Below are positions 25,510 to 34,369 of a stretch of 64,000 nucleotides of DNA, piece after piece. Source of the DNA: Maribacter forsetii DSM 18668 (GTDB lineage: Bacteria; Bacteroidota; Bacteroidia; Flavobacteriales; Flavobacteriaceae); assembly GCF_000744105.1 (NCBI RefSeq), contig NZ_JQLH01000001.1, positions 2,976,001-3,040,000 of the forward strand. The letters run 5' to 3'. Positions within the stretch are counted from its first letter, which is position 1. Each line of letters begins with the position of its first letter. The notes under the pieces were generated by a model. That model searched no databases, was not told where the DNA came from, and saw only the letters and a list, made by a program, of their open reading frames with translations. Position numbers and translations under genes: made by a program.

Positions 25510-26199
25510 TCAAGCTACACTAACCCCAAACCAATGACCTATCAACGCGGTAATTGCCATTGCTACCGTACCCCAAAAGCTAATACGCAACATGGCTTTA
25601 TATATATTTGAACCTCCTGCTTTTGCGGCAATAGCCCCTAATACGGCCAAAAATATAACGGCAAAGGCATATTGAACGTACTCCATATTTTCTAACGGAG
25701 CAAAATACGAAACTAACACCGGTAGAATTCCTCCAAAAATAAATGATGCTCCAGAAGACAGTGCTGCTTGTAAAGGATTTGTCTTGGATACATCATTAAT
25801 TCCCAATTCATCTCTTGCATGGGCTTCTAAAGCATTGTGAGCAGTTAACTGTTCAGCTACCTGTAAAGCCAATTCAGGTTCTAACCCTCTTTTCTCATAT
25901 ATCTGTGCCAGCTCTTGAAGTTCTTCTTCTGGCATTTCTTTTAATTCTACACTTTCACGAGCCAAGTCCGCCTTTTCCAAATCTTCTTGTGAACTCACGG
26001 ATACATATTCCCCTGCCGCCATTGATAAAGCTCCTGCTACCAAACCTGCCACGCCAGCTAAAATAATCGGCTCTCTTGTCGTGCTTGCCGCAGCAACACC
26101 GATAATTAAACTGGCGGTAGACAAAATACCATCATTGGCACCAAGAACAGCTGCCCGTAGCCAGTTACTTCTTGTTCCATAATGGATTTCGTTTTCCAT
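25510..26199 (-). CDS. VIT1/CCC1-family iron/manganese transporter
   Basis: 229 residues with the family start NWLRAAVLGANDGILSTASLIIGVAAA and the second helix GLVAGALSMAAGEYVSVSSQ, where the conserved Met/Glu line the metal path. A cytosolic Glu-rich helical hairpin follows (ELKEMPEEELQELAQIYEKRG), as in the metal-binding domain of VIT1. The last three membrane helices end FWGTVAMAITALIGHWFG. Such proteins move Fe(II) or Mn(II) out of the cytoplasm. It is separated from rpiA by 25 bases on the same strand and so is probably co-transcribed, although no functional link to sugar phosphate metabolism is known. Confidence 0.88.
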   Translation of the reverse strand: MENEIHYGTRSNWLRAAVLGANDGILSTASLIIGVAAASTTREPIILAGVAGLVAGALSMAAGEYVSVSSQEDLEKADLARESVELKEMPEEELQELAQIYEKRGLEPELALQVAEQLTAHNALEAHARDELGINDVSKTNPLQAALSSGASFIFGGILPVLVSYFAPLENMEYVQYAFAVIFLAVLGAIAAKAGGSNIYKAMLRISFWGTVAMAITALIGHWFGVSVA

Positions 26200-26224
26200 A
26201 CTCTTAAAAGTTAACGACCAAGGA

Positions 26225-26902
26225 TCATCTTTTCTTTACACTTGCTTCTTCGCCTTTACCAATGATAACTACATTGGTACTGGTCAAAAATAACCCTGTT
26301 TCCACTACACCGGGAATACTTTTTAATTGTTTTTCTAAATCGGTGAGTTTTATATCACTGTTCCAAATATCAATATCTATAATATCATTATTCTCATCGG
26401 TTTTGTAATCGTCATCACCCTTCATTCGCTGAACCGGACTCAACCCCACACCATCTAACTCTTTTAAAATCAATTGCGTAGCAAAAGGTATTGTTTCTAT
26501 TGGCAATTTAAATTTACCAAGTTTCGCAACACTTTTAGATGAGTCGGCAATTATGACGTTTAAGTCGGAATTATGCGCTACAATTTTCTCACGTAATAAT
26601 GCCCCGCCACCGCCTTTGATCAATTGAAAATCCCGATCTACCTCATCTGCACCATCAATAGTTACATCCAATCTTTTAGCTTCTGCTAAGGTTATCACGT
26701 TAATACCCAACTTAGTTGCCAGCTTCTCTGTTTCATTTGAAGTTGCAACTGCTTTAATCTGTAACCCATTTTTCACCATTTCACCAATGGCCTCAATCAT
26801 AAAAAATGCCGTAGAACCTGTTCCCAAGCCCACTGTCATTCCAGATTTAATATATTTTACTGCTTCTAATGCTGCTACTTTTTTCTCGTTTACGGCGCTC
26901 AC
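26225..26902 (-). CDS. rpiA: Ribose-5-phosphate isomerase A
   Basis: 225 residues, normal for RpiA. Conserved motifs are VGLGTGSTAFFMI (phosphate binding), TIDGADEVD with catalytic Asp residues, KGGGGALLREKIVA containing the catalytic Glu-Lys, and the C-terminal SIPGVVETGLFL. It interconverts ribulose-5-phosphate and ribose-5-phosphate and completes, with tkt and tal encoded downstream, the non-oxidative pentose phosphate set of this locus. The start is the first ATG, MSAVNEKKVAALEAV. A gap of about 155 bases upstream separates it from the stress protein gene on the same strand. Confidence 0.96.
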   Translation of the reverse strand: MSAVNEKKVAALEAVKYIKSGMTVGLGTGSTAFFMIEAIGEMVKNGLQIKAVATSNETEKLATKLGINVITLAEAKRLDVTIDGADEVDRDFQLIKGGGGALLREKIVAHNSDLNVIIADSSKSVAKLGKFKLPIETIPFATQLILKELDGVGLSPVQRMKGDDDYKTDENNDIIDIDIWNSDIKLTDLEKQLKSIPGVVETGLFLTSTNVVIIGKGEEASVKKR

Positions 26903-27056
26903 TATTGTTGAATTAAGGTTTATTTGGTCTGTTATTTGGGTTAAAGATATTTATAATTGACCTATGTTGCCGTTATTATATTTAAGTTCTTACAATTTGG
27001 GCGAGTATATACTTAACCACAAAACACTTATTCTATAGTTTATGAATTCTTCCATT

Positions 27057-27929
27057 CTAACGAGAAATAGCTATGTGATTTTGTTTTGCCTGCAATGATA
27101 AGATGGGTACTTCAGTATTAAATACGGAACGCTCTACAATAAAATTTACTCGTAGATTTTTCATGAAACCATTTGTATTATTAGACACTACAAGCAACTG
27201 ACAATTAGTTTGATCAATAAATGTACCTAAAGCCATGGCTAAAGATGTTTCTATCGTTACATCGTAAAAATGATGTGGTACGTTTTCTAACTTATGATCG
27301 ATTGTTTCTAAATTCAGTTTTTGTAAGGTGGTCATATACCCCGGTACCTCATTGATATTTATAATGTGAACAGTACTTTTAAAAACGCTACATAAGTTGA
27401 TCAACGGATACAACTCATTTCCATTATACAGATAATTGGCGTCTGAGATAAAGGCCACACTAGTAAGGTTTCTAAATTTATAATTTTTAGGAATAGTCAA
27501 TACTGCACAATTATCAATAGTATTTAAAAGTCTGACCGCATTTCTACCCATGAATAGCGCATCGTCTTCAGCACTACCTGTAGCCCCCATTATTATAAAA
27601 TCGATTTTATGCTTTAAAATCAGTTCTTTTACTTCTTCTATCAGCAATGAGAACGTTGAAATCTTTTTATATTGATGAAGTTCATTTTTGTAGCTTTTTT
27701 TGATTCTGGCAACAAGATTATGAAGTCCTTTTTCAGATGTTTTTTGCGCAGTGCATTGTTTTGTCTTTCCTATAGGACCACCTGCCATTAAACGATTACT
27801 ATAAATTTCTGGTGTGTAAGCATTTAAGAAGTAAAATTTACATTCAACCTCTGCAAAAAGATGCAGAGCAAACTCTGTTGCATTCCAAGCAGCACTAGAA
27901 AAATCTGTAGGTATCAAGATGTTTTTCAT
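27057..27929 (-). CDS. Universal stress protein, tandem UspA domains
   Basis: 290 residues with two UspA folds. The first (NILIPTDFSSAAWNATEFAL) carries the ATP-binding pattern GATGSAEDDALFMGRNAVRLL. In the second (about 150-285) the same motif is degenerate (VVSNNTNGFMKN), a common arrangement in which one half has lost the nucleotide site. Double Usp proteins in Bacteroidota are often controlled by oxygen regulators; here an FNR-like box and a matching -7 element lie upstream, centred about 60 and 27 bases before the start. The gene lies downstream of the FNR-type regulator on the same strand, with an own promoter in the 80-base gap. Confidence 0.88.
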   Translation of the reverse strand: MKNILIPTDFSSAAWNATEFALHLFAEVECKFYFLNAYTPEIYSNRLMAGGPIGKTKQCTAQKTSEKGLHNLVARIKKSYKNELHQYKKISTFSLLIEEVKELILKHKIDFIIMGATGSAEDDALFMGRNAVRLLNTIDNCAVLTIPKNYKFRNLTSVAFISDANYLYNGNELYPLINLCSVFKSTVHIININEVPGYMTTLQKLNLETIDHKLENVPHHFYDVTIETSLAMALGTFIDQTNCQLLVVSNNTNGFMKNLRVNFIVERSVFNTEVPILSLQAKQNHIAISR

Positions 27930-27952
27930 GAATGTATTAAACCATTTGATGA

Positions 27953-27995
27953 TAAATGTAAGTGCGCAACATCTTTGAAACTATGACATTTATCA
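27953..27995 (-). promoter_or_regulatory. FNR-like operator and -7 element of the Usp gene
   Basis: TGACATTTATCA (27984-27995, TGA-N6-TCA) is centred 33 bp upstream of the centre of TACATTTA (27953-27960, minus strand), one base from the Bacteroidota -7 consensus TANNTTTG. The predicted start of transcription is some 15 bases before the coding region. The same geometry recurs at five other genes of the window. Confidence 0.72.
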
Positions 27996-28009
27996 GAATC
28001 AATAATTAA

Positions 28010-28699
28010 TTAAAAGCCGTCAGCAAGTTCTTGCAATGTAAATTCCATCAATATGCCTACCTTCTTTCCTTCGGTTTTTATATACCCTTTTTTCTTGAAA
28101 TCAGAAATCATTCGTATTAGAGACTCGGTGGCTGCGCCCACAATATTTGCGTAATCATCCCTACTTAGCGTTAGGGAAAGAAATCCGTCTTCGTCTTCTC
28201 CATAATTCTTTTTCAAGTAAATGAAGGCTTCTGCCAAACGTTGCTTTACCGTTTTCTGAGACATGTTCACAATGACGTCATCTGCCTCTTTTAAATCGTG
28301 AGCCATATGCCTTAAAACTTCAAGCGAGAAATACGGATTTGTATTCAAAGTATTCGTTATTATTTCTTTGGGAATAAAGCAAACCTCCATATCATTAATT
28401 GCCGTAGCACTTAGGTTAGTACAGTCTTCTGCTATGACAGAACGCTGCCCCATTATTTCTCCCCTATTGGTCAGTTTTACAATTTGTTCTTTGCCATTGC
28501 TACTTAACTTAGAAAGTTTAGAAACTCCATTTCTTACACAAAAAACACCGTCTAATTTCTGCCCTTCGACAAACAAAGCATCTCCCTTTTTAACCTTTCT
28601 AGAAACTTTAGAACTAGAGACTTTTTGTAACTCTTCTTTGCTTAATGCACGAAGCGAATTAAACTGTCTTATGATACAATTCTCACATCTACTTTCCAT
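28010..28699 (-). CDS. FNR-like oxygen regulator, Crp/Fnr family
   Basis: 229 residues from the ATG at 28699; the open frame extends 19 codons further, but that part is hydrophobic and runs into the promoter of the divergent ccoI gene. The N-terminus MESRCENCIIRQF has Cys5 and Cys8, and further cysteines lie at 54, 93 and 107 in the beta-roll, so an oxygen-labile iron-sulfur cluster as in FNR is possible, with different spacing from E. coli FNR. The HTH (YANIVGAATESLIRMISDF) keeps Glu192 and Arg196, the pair that reads TGA half-sites in FNR/CRP. It lies between a Usp gene and the cbb3 cluster, all with TGA-N6-TCA boxes, which makes it the prime candidate regulator. Confidence 0.86.
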   Translation of the reverse strand: MESRCENCIIRQFNSLRALSKEELQKVSSSKVSRKVKKGDALFVEGQKLDGVFCVRNGVSKLSKLSSNGKEQIVKLTNRGEIMGQRSVIAEDCTNLSATAINDMEVCFIPKEIITNTLNTNPYFSLEVLRHMAHDLKEADDVIVNMSQKTVKQRLAEAFIYLKKNYGEDEDGFLSLTLSRDDYANIVGAATESLIRMISDFKKKGYIKTEGKKVGILMEFTLQELADGF

Positions 28700-28750
28700 G
28701 GCTATACTATTTGATATAGCAAATCTAAACAAGCAAATTATGCTAAGAAC

Positions 28751-28793
28751 TGACAATTATCATGTTTTAGAAAGTGTTTCATTTTCACCTTTG
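28751..28793 (+). promoter_or_regulatory. FNR-like operator and -7 element of ccoI
   Basis: TGACAATTATCA (28751-28762) is centred 33 bp before CACCTTTG (28786-28793), one mismatch from TANNTTTG. Transcription should start near 28797, about 15 bases before the ccoI ATG. The operator overlaps the upstream extension of the regulator frame and supports the later start at 28699. Confidence 0.74.
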
Positions 28794-28811
28794 TAGTTCT
28801 AATTATTAATA

Positions 28812-31211
28812 ATGACAAAGGCTGATACATGTTTTCATTGCGGAGATCCTTGTGAAAGGCAACTCATAACGTTTGACGAAAAGTCTTTTTGTTGTGCAGG
28901 TTGTAAAACCGTGTATGAAATATTCTCTACCAATGACCTTTCTCTTTATTATGAATTGCAGGATGCCGCTGGTACCACGCCAAAAGAAATTGAAGGAAAG
29001 TATGATTTTCTTGATAATGAAGAGATCATTTCCAAACTAACAGAATTTAATGATGGTAATATTCAAATTATAAACCTTTATATACCTACTATTCACTGTA
29101 GCTCATGTATTTGGATTTTAGAGAATTTGAATAAACTAAACAAACATGTTACCAATTCTCAAGTAGACTTCCCAAAGAAAACGATTAGGGTCACATACAA
29201 GCAAGATAATTTCAGTTTAAAAAACCTGGTGCTTTTACTAACTAAAATTGGGTATGAACCTTATATATCTTTAGAAGATTTTGAGGGCAAGAAAAAGGTT
29301 TCCGACAGAAGTCTCATTTATAAACTTGGGGTTGCAGGCTTTGCCTTTGGTAATGTGATGTTTCTTTCTTTTCCCGAGTATTTTGATTTGAACTCTAATG
29401 CTGCCTCTGGCGGAGAATATTGGCTGAACAAATATCAAGATTTATTTAGATGGATGATGTTCTTCTTCGCTCTACCTGTTGTGTTCTATGCCGGGTGGGA
29501 TTATTTTGTTTCCGCTTATAAAGGACTACGTGCCAAACTACTTAATATAGATGTACCCATTGCACTAGGTATTCTTGTACTTTTTCTTAGAAGTACGTTT
29601 GATATCGCCTTCGATTTAGGTAGTGGATTTTTTGACTCCCTCACCGGACTCGTATTTTTTCTTTTACTGGGTAAATTCTTTCAACAAAGAACCTATAGCT
29701 TTTTATCTTTTGAGCGCGATTACAAGTCGTACTTCCCCATTGCCATAACAAGATTGACCACTAGCGGAAAAGAAGAAACCGTACCTGTACAGGAAATTGA
29801 AAAGGGAGACCGGATTTTAATTAGAAACGAAGAGATGATTCCCGTTGACGGTACTTTGGTGTATGGCAATGCGCAAATTGATTACAGTTTTGTATCGGGT
29901 GAATCAGAACCTGTAGCCAAAGAAATTGGAGAGCAAGTTTTTGCAGGTGGCAAACAACTGAACGGTGTTATAGAAATAGTCGCCTTAAAATCGGTCTCAC
30001 AGAGTTATTTGACCCAATTGTGGGGCAATGCCGTATTTAAAACAGATAAAGCAACCGCATTTCAAAACCTTACGGATAGTATTGGAAAACGCTTTACCAT
30101 TGCAGTACTTTCCATCGCTTTTATTTCAACTGCTTTTTGGTTGTTCTACGACCCATCAAAAGCAATGAATGTATTTACCGCAGTTTTAATTATTGCCTGC
30201 CCTTGTGCTATTGCTTTGGCTTCTCCATTTACTTTAGGTAATATGCTGCGCATTTTTGGTAAGAAGAAGTTTTACATTAAGAACACCCAAACCATAGAAC
30301 AGCTAGCGAAAATTGATACTGCCATTTTTGATAAAACGGGTACGATTACTACCACACAAAAAAGTACGGCACACTATGAAGGCATGCCATTAACCGCTGA
30401 AGAAGAATCTATTTTAAAGAATACCATTAGGGCTTCTAACCACCCTTTAAGCAGATCTTTATATGACCTGCTTAAAGAACAGAATATCATCACCTTAGAT
30501 GAGTATGAAGAACATGTTGGCAAAGGTTTGGAAAGTTCTAAAGGCGACATTAATATGAAGATTGGTTCCGCTAATTTTGTTGGAAAAACTATGACCAATA
30601 ATTTACAGGATACGTCTATGTACATAAGTTCCAACAATGCATACAAAGGCAGGTATATCTTTAAAAATCAATATAGAGACGGATTGTCTACTGTTTTTAA
30701 AAACATGTCCGATTCTCTTCATCTTGCTATTTTATCCGGTGATAATGAGGGAGAAAAATCACGATTGGAAGCTTTGTTGCCCAAACTGACTCCACTTTAC
30801 TTTAATCAAAAACCGGAGCACAAACTAGAATTTATAAAATCGCTGCAAGACCAGGGCAAAAAGGTGTTGATGGTAGGTGACGGATTAAATGATGCTGGTG
30901 CTCTTGCCCAAAGTAATGTAGGTATTGCTATTTCTGAAAATATCAATGTCTTCTCCCCTGCTTGCGATGCCATTTTAGATGCCTCAAAATTTCAGCAGTT
31001 ATATTCTTATATACTGGCGTCTAAAAAAGCAATGCGTATCATTAAAATGAGTTTTATGCTTTCTCTACTCTATAATTGTATCGGGTTATATTTCGCTATT
31101 ACCGGACAGTTAGAACCTGTTATCGCAGCTATTTTAATGCCTTTAAGCTCTATCAGCATTGTCATTTTCACCACAATTATGACCAACCTTATTGGTAGAA
31201 AACTTTCTTAG
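28812..31211 (+). CDS. ccoI: Cation P-type ATPase for cbb3 oxidase assembly (CcoI/FixI-like)
   Basis: 799 residues, P1B-type ATPase. The N-terminus has a Cys-rich zinc-ribbon-like segment (CFHCGDPC, CCAGC) typical of FixI-type pumps, then a heavy-metal-associated domain with IHCSSCIWIL. Membrane helices lead to the ion motif ACPCAIALASP; the phosphorylation Asp lies in DKTGTITTT and the hinge in VGDGLNDAGAL. It would export copper to the periplasm for the CuB site of the cbb3 oxidase encoded downstream. It begins the respiratory block divergently from the FNR-like regulator, with an operator at -55 from the start codon. Confidence 0.93.
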   Translation: MTKADTCFHCGDPCERQLITFDEKSFCCAGCKTVYEIFSTNDLSLYYELQDAAGTTPKEIEGKYDFLDNEEIISKLTEFNDGNIQIINLYIPTIHCSSCIWILENLNKLNKHVTNSQVDFPKKTIRVTYKQDNFSLKNLVLLLTKIGYEPYISLEDFEGKKKVSDRSLIYKLGVAGFAFGNVMFLSFPEYFDLNSNAASGGEYWLNKYQDLFRWMMFFFALPVVFYAGWDYFVSAYKGLRAKLLNIDVPIALGILVLFLRSTFDIAFDLGSGFFDSLTGLVFFLLLGKFFQQRTYSFLSFERDYKSYFPIAITRLTTSGKEETVPVQEIEKGDRILIRNEEMIPVDGTLVYGNAQIDYSFVSGESEPVAKEIGEQVFAGGKQLNGVIEIVALKSVSQSYLTQLWGNAVFKTDKATAFQNLTDSIGKRFTIAVLSIAFISTAFWLFYDPSKAMNVFTAVLIIACPCAIALASPFTLGNMLRIFGKKKFYIKNTQTIEQLAKIDTAIFDKTGTITTTQKSTAHYEGMPLTAEEESILKNTIRASNHPLSRSLYDLLKEQNIITLDEYEEHVGKGLESSKGDINMKIGSANFVGKTMTNNLQDTSMYISSNNAYKGRYIFKNQYRDGLSTVFKNMSDSLHLAILSGDNEGEKSRLEALLPKLTPLYFNQKPEHKLEFIKSLQDQGKKVLMVGDGLNDAGALAQSNVGIAISENINVFSPACDAILDASKFQQLYSYILASKKAMRIIKMSFMLSLLYNCIGLYFAITGQLEPVIAAILMPLSSISIVIFTTIMTNLIGRKLS

Positions 31212-31437
31212 TAAAAGTATAGTTACCAAAATTTCTGTATAGCAGCTAACTGTGTTTTATAATACCGAATTACTACAACCTATTTTCTCGATTTACAACA
31301 GTATTTAAAACATTTCCAAACGAATTTAAATCCTTCAAAATATCAATTTTAACTACTGATAATCAATTAGTTAAATTCAACATAACGAAACAAACCACAA
31401 CAGTCATCCTACAATTTTTAGGAAAAGTTTTAAAGTA

Positions 31438-31480
31438 TGACAAATGTCATTTTCTAAGGTGTACAACCCACCTAAATTTA
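31438..31480 (+). promoter_or_regulatory. FNR-like operator and -7 element of ccoS-ccoNOQP
   Basis: The near-perfect palindrome ATGACAAATGTCAT (core 31438-31449) is centred 33 bp upstream of TAAATTTA (31473-31480), one base from TANNTTTG. It lies in the 288-base gap after ccoI, which otherwise shows nothing else of note, and would drive ccoS and the oxidase genes. The start codon of ccoS is about 20 bases after the -7 element. Confidence 0.76.
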
Positions 31481-31499
31481 CCGAATAATTCAGGTAGGT

Positions 31500-31688
31500 A
31501 TGAGTGTTATATATGTTTTGTTAGCGATTAGCCTAGTTGTGGCAATTATCTTTTTTGCCGCTTTTATCATATCGGTCAGGCAAGGACAATATGATGATGC
31601 TTACACCCCATCTGTACGAATGCTTTTTGAAGATGAATTGGTGAAACCTGTGAAGGAAACAGGAAATACAGTGAAGAGTGAAGAGTGA
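31500..31688 (+). CDS. ccoS: cbb3 oxidase maturation protein CcoS
   Basis: 62 residues: one membrane helix (YVLLAISLVVAIIFFAAFII) followed by the family motif SVRQGQYDDAYTPSVRMLFED, in which Gln-Gly-Gln-Tyr-Asp-Asp and Pro are typical of CcoS. CcoS is needed for assembly of the cbb3 oxidase, with CcoI supplying copper. The last six or so codons and the stop lie within the first copies of a 7-bp tandem repeat; every frame of the repeat meets TGA within 21 bases, so the protein end is little affected by changes in copy number. It is followed by ccoNO after 279 bases. Confidence 0.9.
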   Translation: MSVIYVLLAISLVVAIIFFAAFIISVRQGQYDDAYTPSVRMLFEDELVKPVKETGNTVKSEE

Positions 31689-31850
31689 AGAGTGAAGAGT
31701 GAAGAGTGAAGAGTGAAGAGTGAAGAGTGAAGAGTGAAGAGTGAAGAGTGAAGAGTGAAGAGTGAAGAGTGAAGAGTGAAGAGTGAAGAGTGAAGAGTGA
31801 AGAGTGAAGAGTGAAGAGTGAAGAGTGAAGAGTGAAGAGTGAAGAGTGAA
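31671..31850 (+). repeat. 7-bp tandem repeat GTGAAGA, 25 perfect copies plus 5 bases
   Basis: 180 bases of uninterrupted GTGAAGA units start inside the 3' end of ccoS and end 117 bases before ccoNO. No unit differs from the others. The transcript would be purine-rich and unstructured, with a GUG and a stop in every 21 bases; the opposite strand stays open in all frames (Ser-Leu-Phe-Thr-Leu-His). Such perfect arrays are prone to slippage, so the copy number probably varies between strains or even cells. Confidence 0.97.
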
Positions 31851-31967
31851 TTAAATAATTGAACGGGTGGAACATATGCAAATAAATAAGAGTCTATTCT
31901 CTAAATTCTTTTCTCTCTGTTCTTCATTTAATAAAAATAAAATCCAACTAAATAAACAAGTATAATT

Positions 31968-34166
31968 ATGGAAGTACAGCAGTTTTATTACGATAACAAA
32001 ATCGTGAAAAATTTCCTTTATGCAACCATGTTCTGGGGCATTGTGGGTATGTCCGTAGGCTTATTGTTAGCCTTTATGTTCATGTTTCCCAACTTAACCG
32101 ATGGTATATCATGGTTAAGCTTTGGTCGTTTACGCCCTTTGCATACCAATGCGGTAATTTTTGCATTTGTGGGTAACGCAATTTATGCTGGAGTCTACTA
32201 CTCTACGCAACGTTTGTTGAAAGCACGTATGTATAGTGACTTTCTAAGTAAATTCAACTTCTGGGGTTGGCAATTAATCATTGTTGCAGCAGCTATAACG
32301 CTTCCTTTAGGCTATACCAGCTCTAAAGAATATGCTGAACTAGAATGGCCTATAGATATTGCCATTGCTTTAGTTTGGGTCGCTTTTGGCGTTAACCTGA
32401 TCGGTACCATGATCAAAAGAAGACAACGTCACCTTTACGTAGCCATCTGGTTTTATTTAGCAACATTTGTAACTGTTGCGGTACTTCATATTTTCAATAG
32501 TTTGGAATTACCTGTTACAGGTTTAAAAAGTTATTCTGTCTATGCAGGTGTACAAGATGCCTTGGTTCAATGGTGGTATGGTCATAATGCGGTTGCATTT
32601 TTCTTGACTACTCCTTTCCTAGGGCTTATGTATTACTTTGTTCCTAAAGCGGCAAACAGACCTGTTTACTCTTATAGACTGTCAATTGTTCACTTCTGGT
32701 CATTAATTTTCATATACATCTGGGCAGGTCCTCACCACCTTCTATATTCTGCATTGCCTGATTGGGCACAGAATTTAGGGGTTGCATTCTCCATCATGCT
32801 TTTAGCTCCGTCTTGGGGTGGTATGATCAACGGTCTATTAACCTTAAGAGGTGCATGGGATAAAGTACGTACCGATCCTGTTTTAAAATTTATGGTTGTC
32901 GCTATTACCGGTTACGGTATGGCAACTTTTGAAGGTCCTATGCTTTCACTTAAAAACGTAAATGCTATTGCACACTTTAGTGATTGGATCATTGCTCACG
33001 TGCACGTAGGCGCTTTAGCATGGAACGGATTCTTAACCTTTGGTATGATCTACTGGTTGGTGCCAAAAATGACCAAAAACAAATTGTTCTCTACACCATT
33101 AGCAAACTTCCACTTCTGGATAGGAACCTTAGGTATAATCCTATACGCATTGCCTATGTATGTTGCTGGCTTTACACAAGCCTTAATGTGGAAAGATTTT
33201 AATCCAGATGGTACTTTGGTCTATGGTAACTTCCTAGAAACCGTAAACGAGATAATGCCTATGTACTGGATGCGTGCCATTGGTGGTAGCCTTTACATAC
33301 TTGGTGCTTGTGTTATGATATATAACGTAGTACGTACCGTACGTTCTGGTAGCACTATTGAAGATGAGCTGGCTGAAGCTGCAGAACTTACTCGTGTATC
33401 TAAAAGAAGAACTGCGGGTGAAACTTTTCATACGTGGTTAGAGCGTAAGCCAATACAATTGACCATTTTGGCTACTATCGCTATCCTTATCGGTGGTATC
33501 ATACAGATTGTGCCGACCATTTTGGTGAAATCCAACATACCTACAATCACTAGTGTTAAACCATATACTCCTTTAGAACTAGAGGGTCGGGATCTTTACA
33601 TTCGTGAAGGTTGCGTTAGCTGTCACTCACAAATGGTTCGTCCGTTTAGAAGTGAGGTGGAGCGTTATGGCGAATATGCCAAAGCTGGTGAATTCGTCTA
33701 CGATCACCCATTCCTTTGGGGTAGTAAACGTACCGGTCCAGATTTATTGAGGGTTGGCGGTAAATACTCCGACAACTGGCACTTGAACCATATGTATGAT
33801 CCTCAAAGTACCTCATCTGGCTCTATCATGCCTGCATATGCTTGGTTAGTTAGAGATGAGCATGATAGAAGTGATATTCAAGCAAAAATGGAAGCGATGG
33901 TTACCCTTGGCGTACCGTATACCGATGATGACATTGCAAATGCCGAAGCTTCAATGGATGCACAAGCCGAACAGATTGAAAAGAATCTTTATAGTGATCC
34001 AGATTTTGCAAAATCTTATGAGGCAGATAAAACGTATGCCGCTGAAAACGGAGAGGAATTCATTGAAATGAGAGACCGTGAAATTGTTTCCTTAATTGCA
34101 TACCTACAACGATTAGGTACCGATATAAAAGTTAAGGAAACGGGGGAATTATTATCTAACAAATAA
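31968..34166 (+). CDS. ccoNO: cbb3-type cytochrome c oxidase, fused subunits I and II (CcoNO)
   Basis: 732 residues made of CcoN (about 1-470) and CcoO (about 500-732). The CcoN part has the haem and CuB ligands in RPLHTNAVIFAF, WWYGHNAVAFFLT, IWAGPHHLLYSALP and WIIAHVHVGALAWNG. The CcoO part starts with a membrane anchor and has one c-type haem site, GCVSCHSQMVRPF. The fusion is characteristic of Bacteroidota. The enzyme reduces oxygen at low concentrations and pumps protons in the inner membrane. It is co-transcribed with ccoQ and ccoP just downstream; upstream lies the 7-bp repeat array, with no promoter evident between. Confidence 0.97.
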   Translation: MEVQQFYYDNKIVKNFLYATMFWGIVGMSVGLLLAFMFMFPNLTDGISWLSFGRLRPLHTNAVIFAFVGNAIYAGVYYSTQRLLKARMYSDFLSKFNFWGWQLIIVAAAITLPLGYTSSKEYAELEWPIDIAIALVWVAFGVNLIGTMIKRRQRHLYVAIWFYLATFVTVAVLHIFNSLELPVTGLKSYSVYAGVQDALVQWWYGHNAVAFFLTTPFLGLMYYFVPKAANRPVYSYRLSIVHFWSLIFIYIWAGPHHLLYSALPDWAQNLGVAFSIMLLAPSWGGMINGLLTLRGAWDKVRTDPVLKFMVVAITGYGMATFEGPMLSLKNVNAIAHFSDWIIAHVHVGALAWNGFLTFGMIYWLVPKMTKNKLFSTPLANFHFWIGTLGIILYALPMYVAGFTQALMWKDFNPDGTLVYGNFLETVNEIMPMYWMRAIGGSLYILGACVMIYNVVRTVRSGSTIEDELAEAAELTRVSKRRTAGETFHTWLERKPIQLTILATIAILIGGIIQIVPTILVKSNIPTITSVKPYTPLELEGRDLYIREGCVSCHSQMVRPFRSEVERYGEYAKAGEFVYDHPFLWGSKRTGPDLLRVGGKYSDNWHLNHMYDPQSTSSGSIMPAYAWLVRDEHDRSDIQAKMEAMVTLGVPYTDDDIANAEASMDAQAEQIEKNLYSDPDFAKSYEADKTYAAENGEEFIEMRDREIVSLIAYLQRLGTDIKVKETGELLSNK

Positions 34167-34177
34167 AACTAAGAATC

Positions 34178-34369
34178 ATGTTCAAATTTGTAAAAGGTTA
34201 CATGGAAACTATTGATGGCGTAGCAACCTACCCCATGATATCATTACTGATCTTCTTTGTGTTTTTCACATTGTTATTCTGGTGGGTCATTACCGCATCA
34301 AAATCATACATCAAAGAAGTAAGCGAATTGCCTTTAGAAGAAGATAACCAACTAAACAACGAATTATGA
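34178..34369 (+). CDS. ccoQ: CcoQ-like small cbb3 oxidase subunit
   Basis: 63 residues with one membrane helix (YPMISLLIFFVFFTLLFWWVI) and an acidic tail, ELPLEEDNQLNNEL. Its position between ccoNO and ccoP, its size and the charged C-terminus match CcoQ, the small stabilising subunit of cbb3 oxidases, although sequence conservation of CcoQ is low. The stop codon overlaps the start of ccoP (ATGA), which indicates translational coupling. The start lies 11 bases after the ccoNO stop. Confidence 0.85.
   Translation: MFKFVKGYMETIDGVATYPMISLLIFFVFFTLLFWWVITASKSYIKEVSELPLEEDNQLNNEL

Noticed and set aside
28700..28756. 19-codon N-terminal extension of the FNR-like regulator
   Set aside because: It would begin inside the ccoI operator; the domain begins at the ATG at 28699.
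31671..31850. CRISPR array
   Set aside because: The repeats are 7 bases long and directly joined without spacers, and no cas genes are present.
31576..31881. Minus-strand reading frame with a repeated Ser-Leu-Phe-Thr-Leu-His pattern
   Set aside because: It is only the reverse reading of the 7-bp tandem repeat, which is open in all frames; no promoter or export signal supports a gene.
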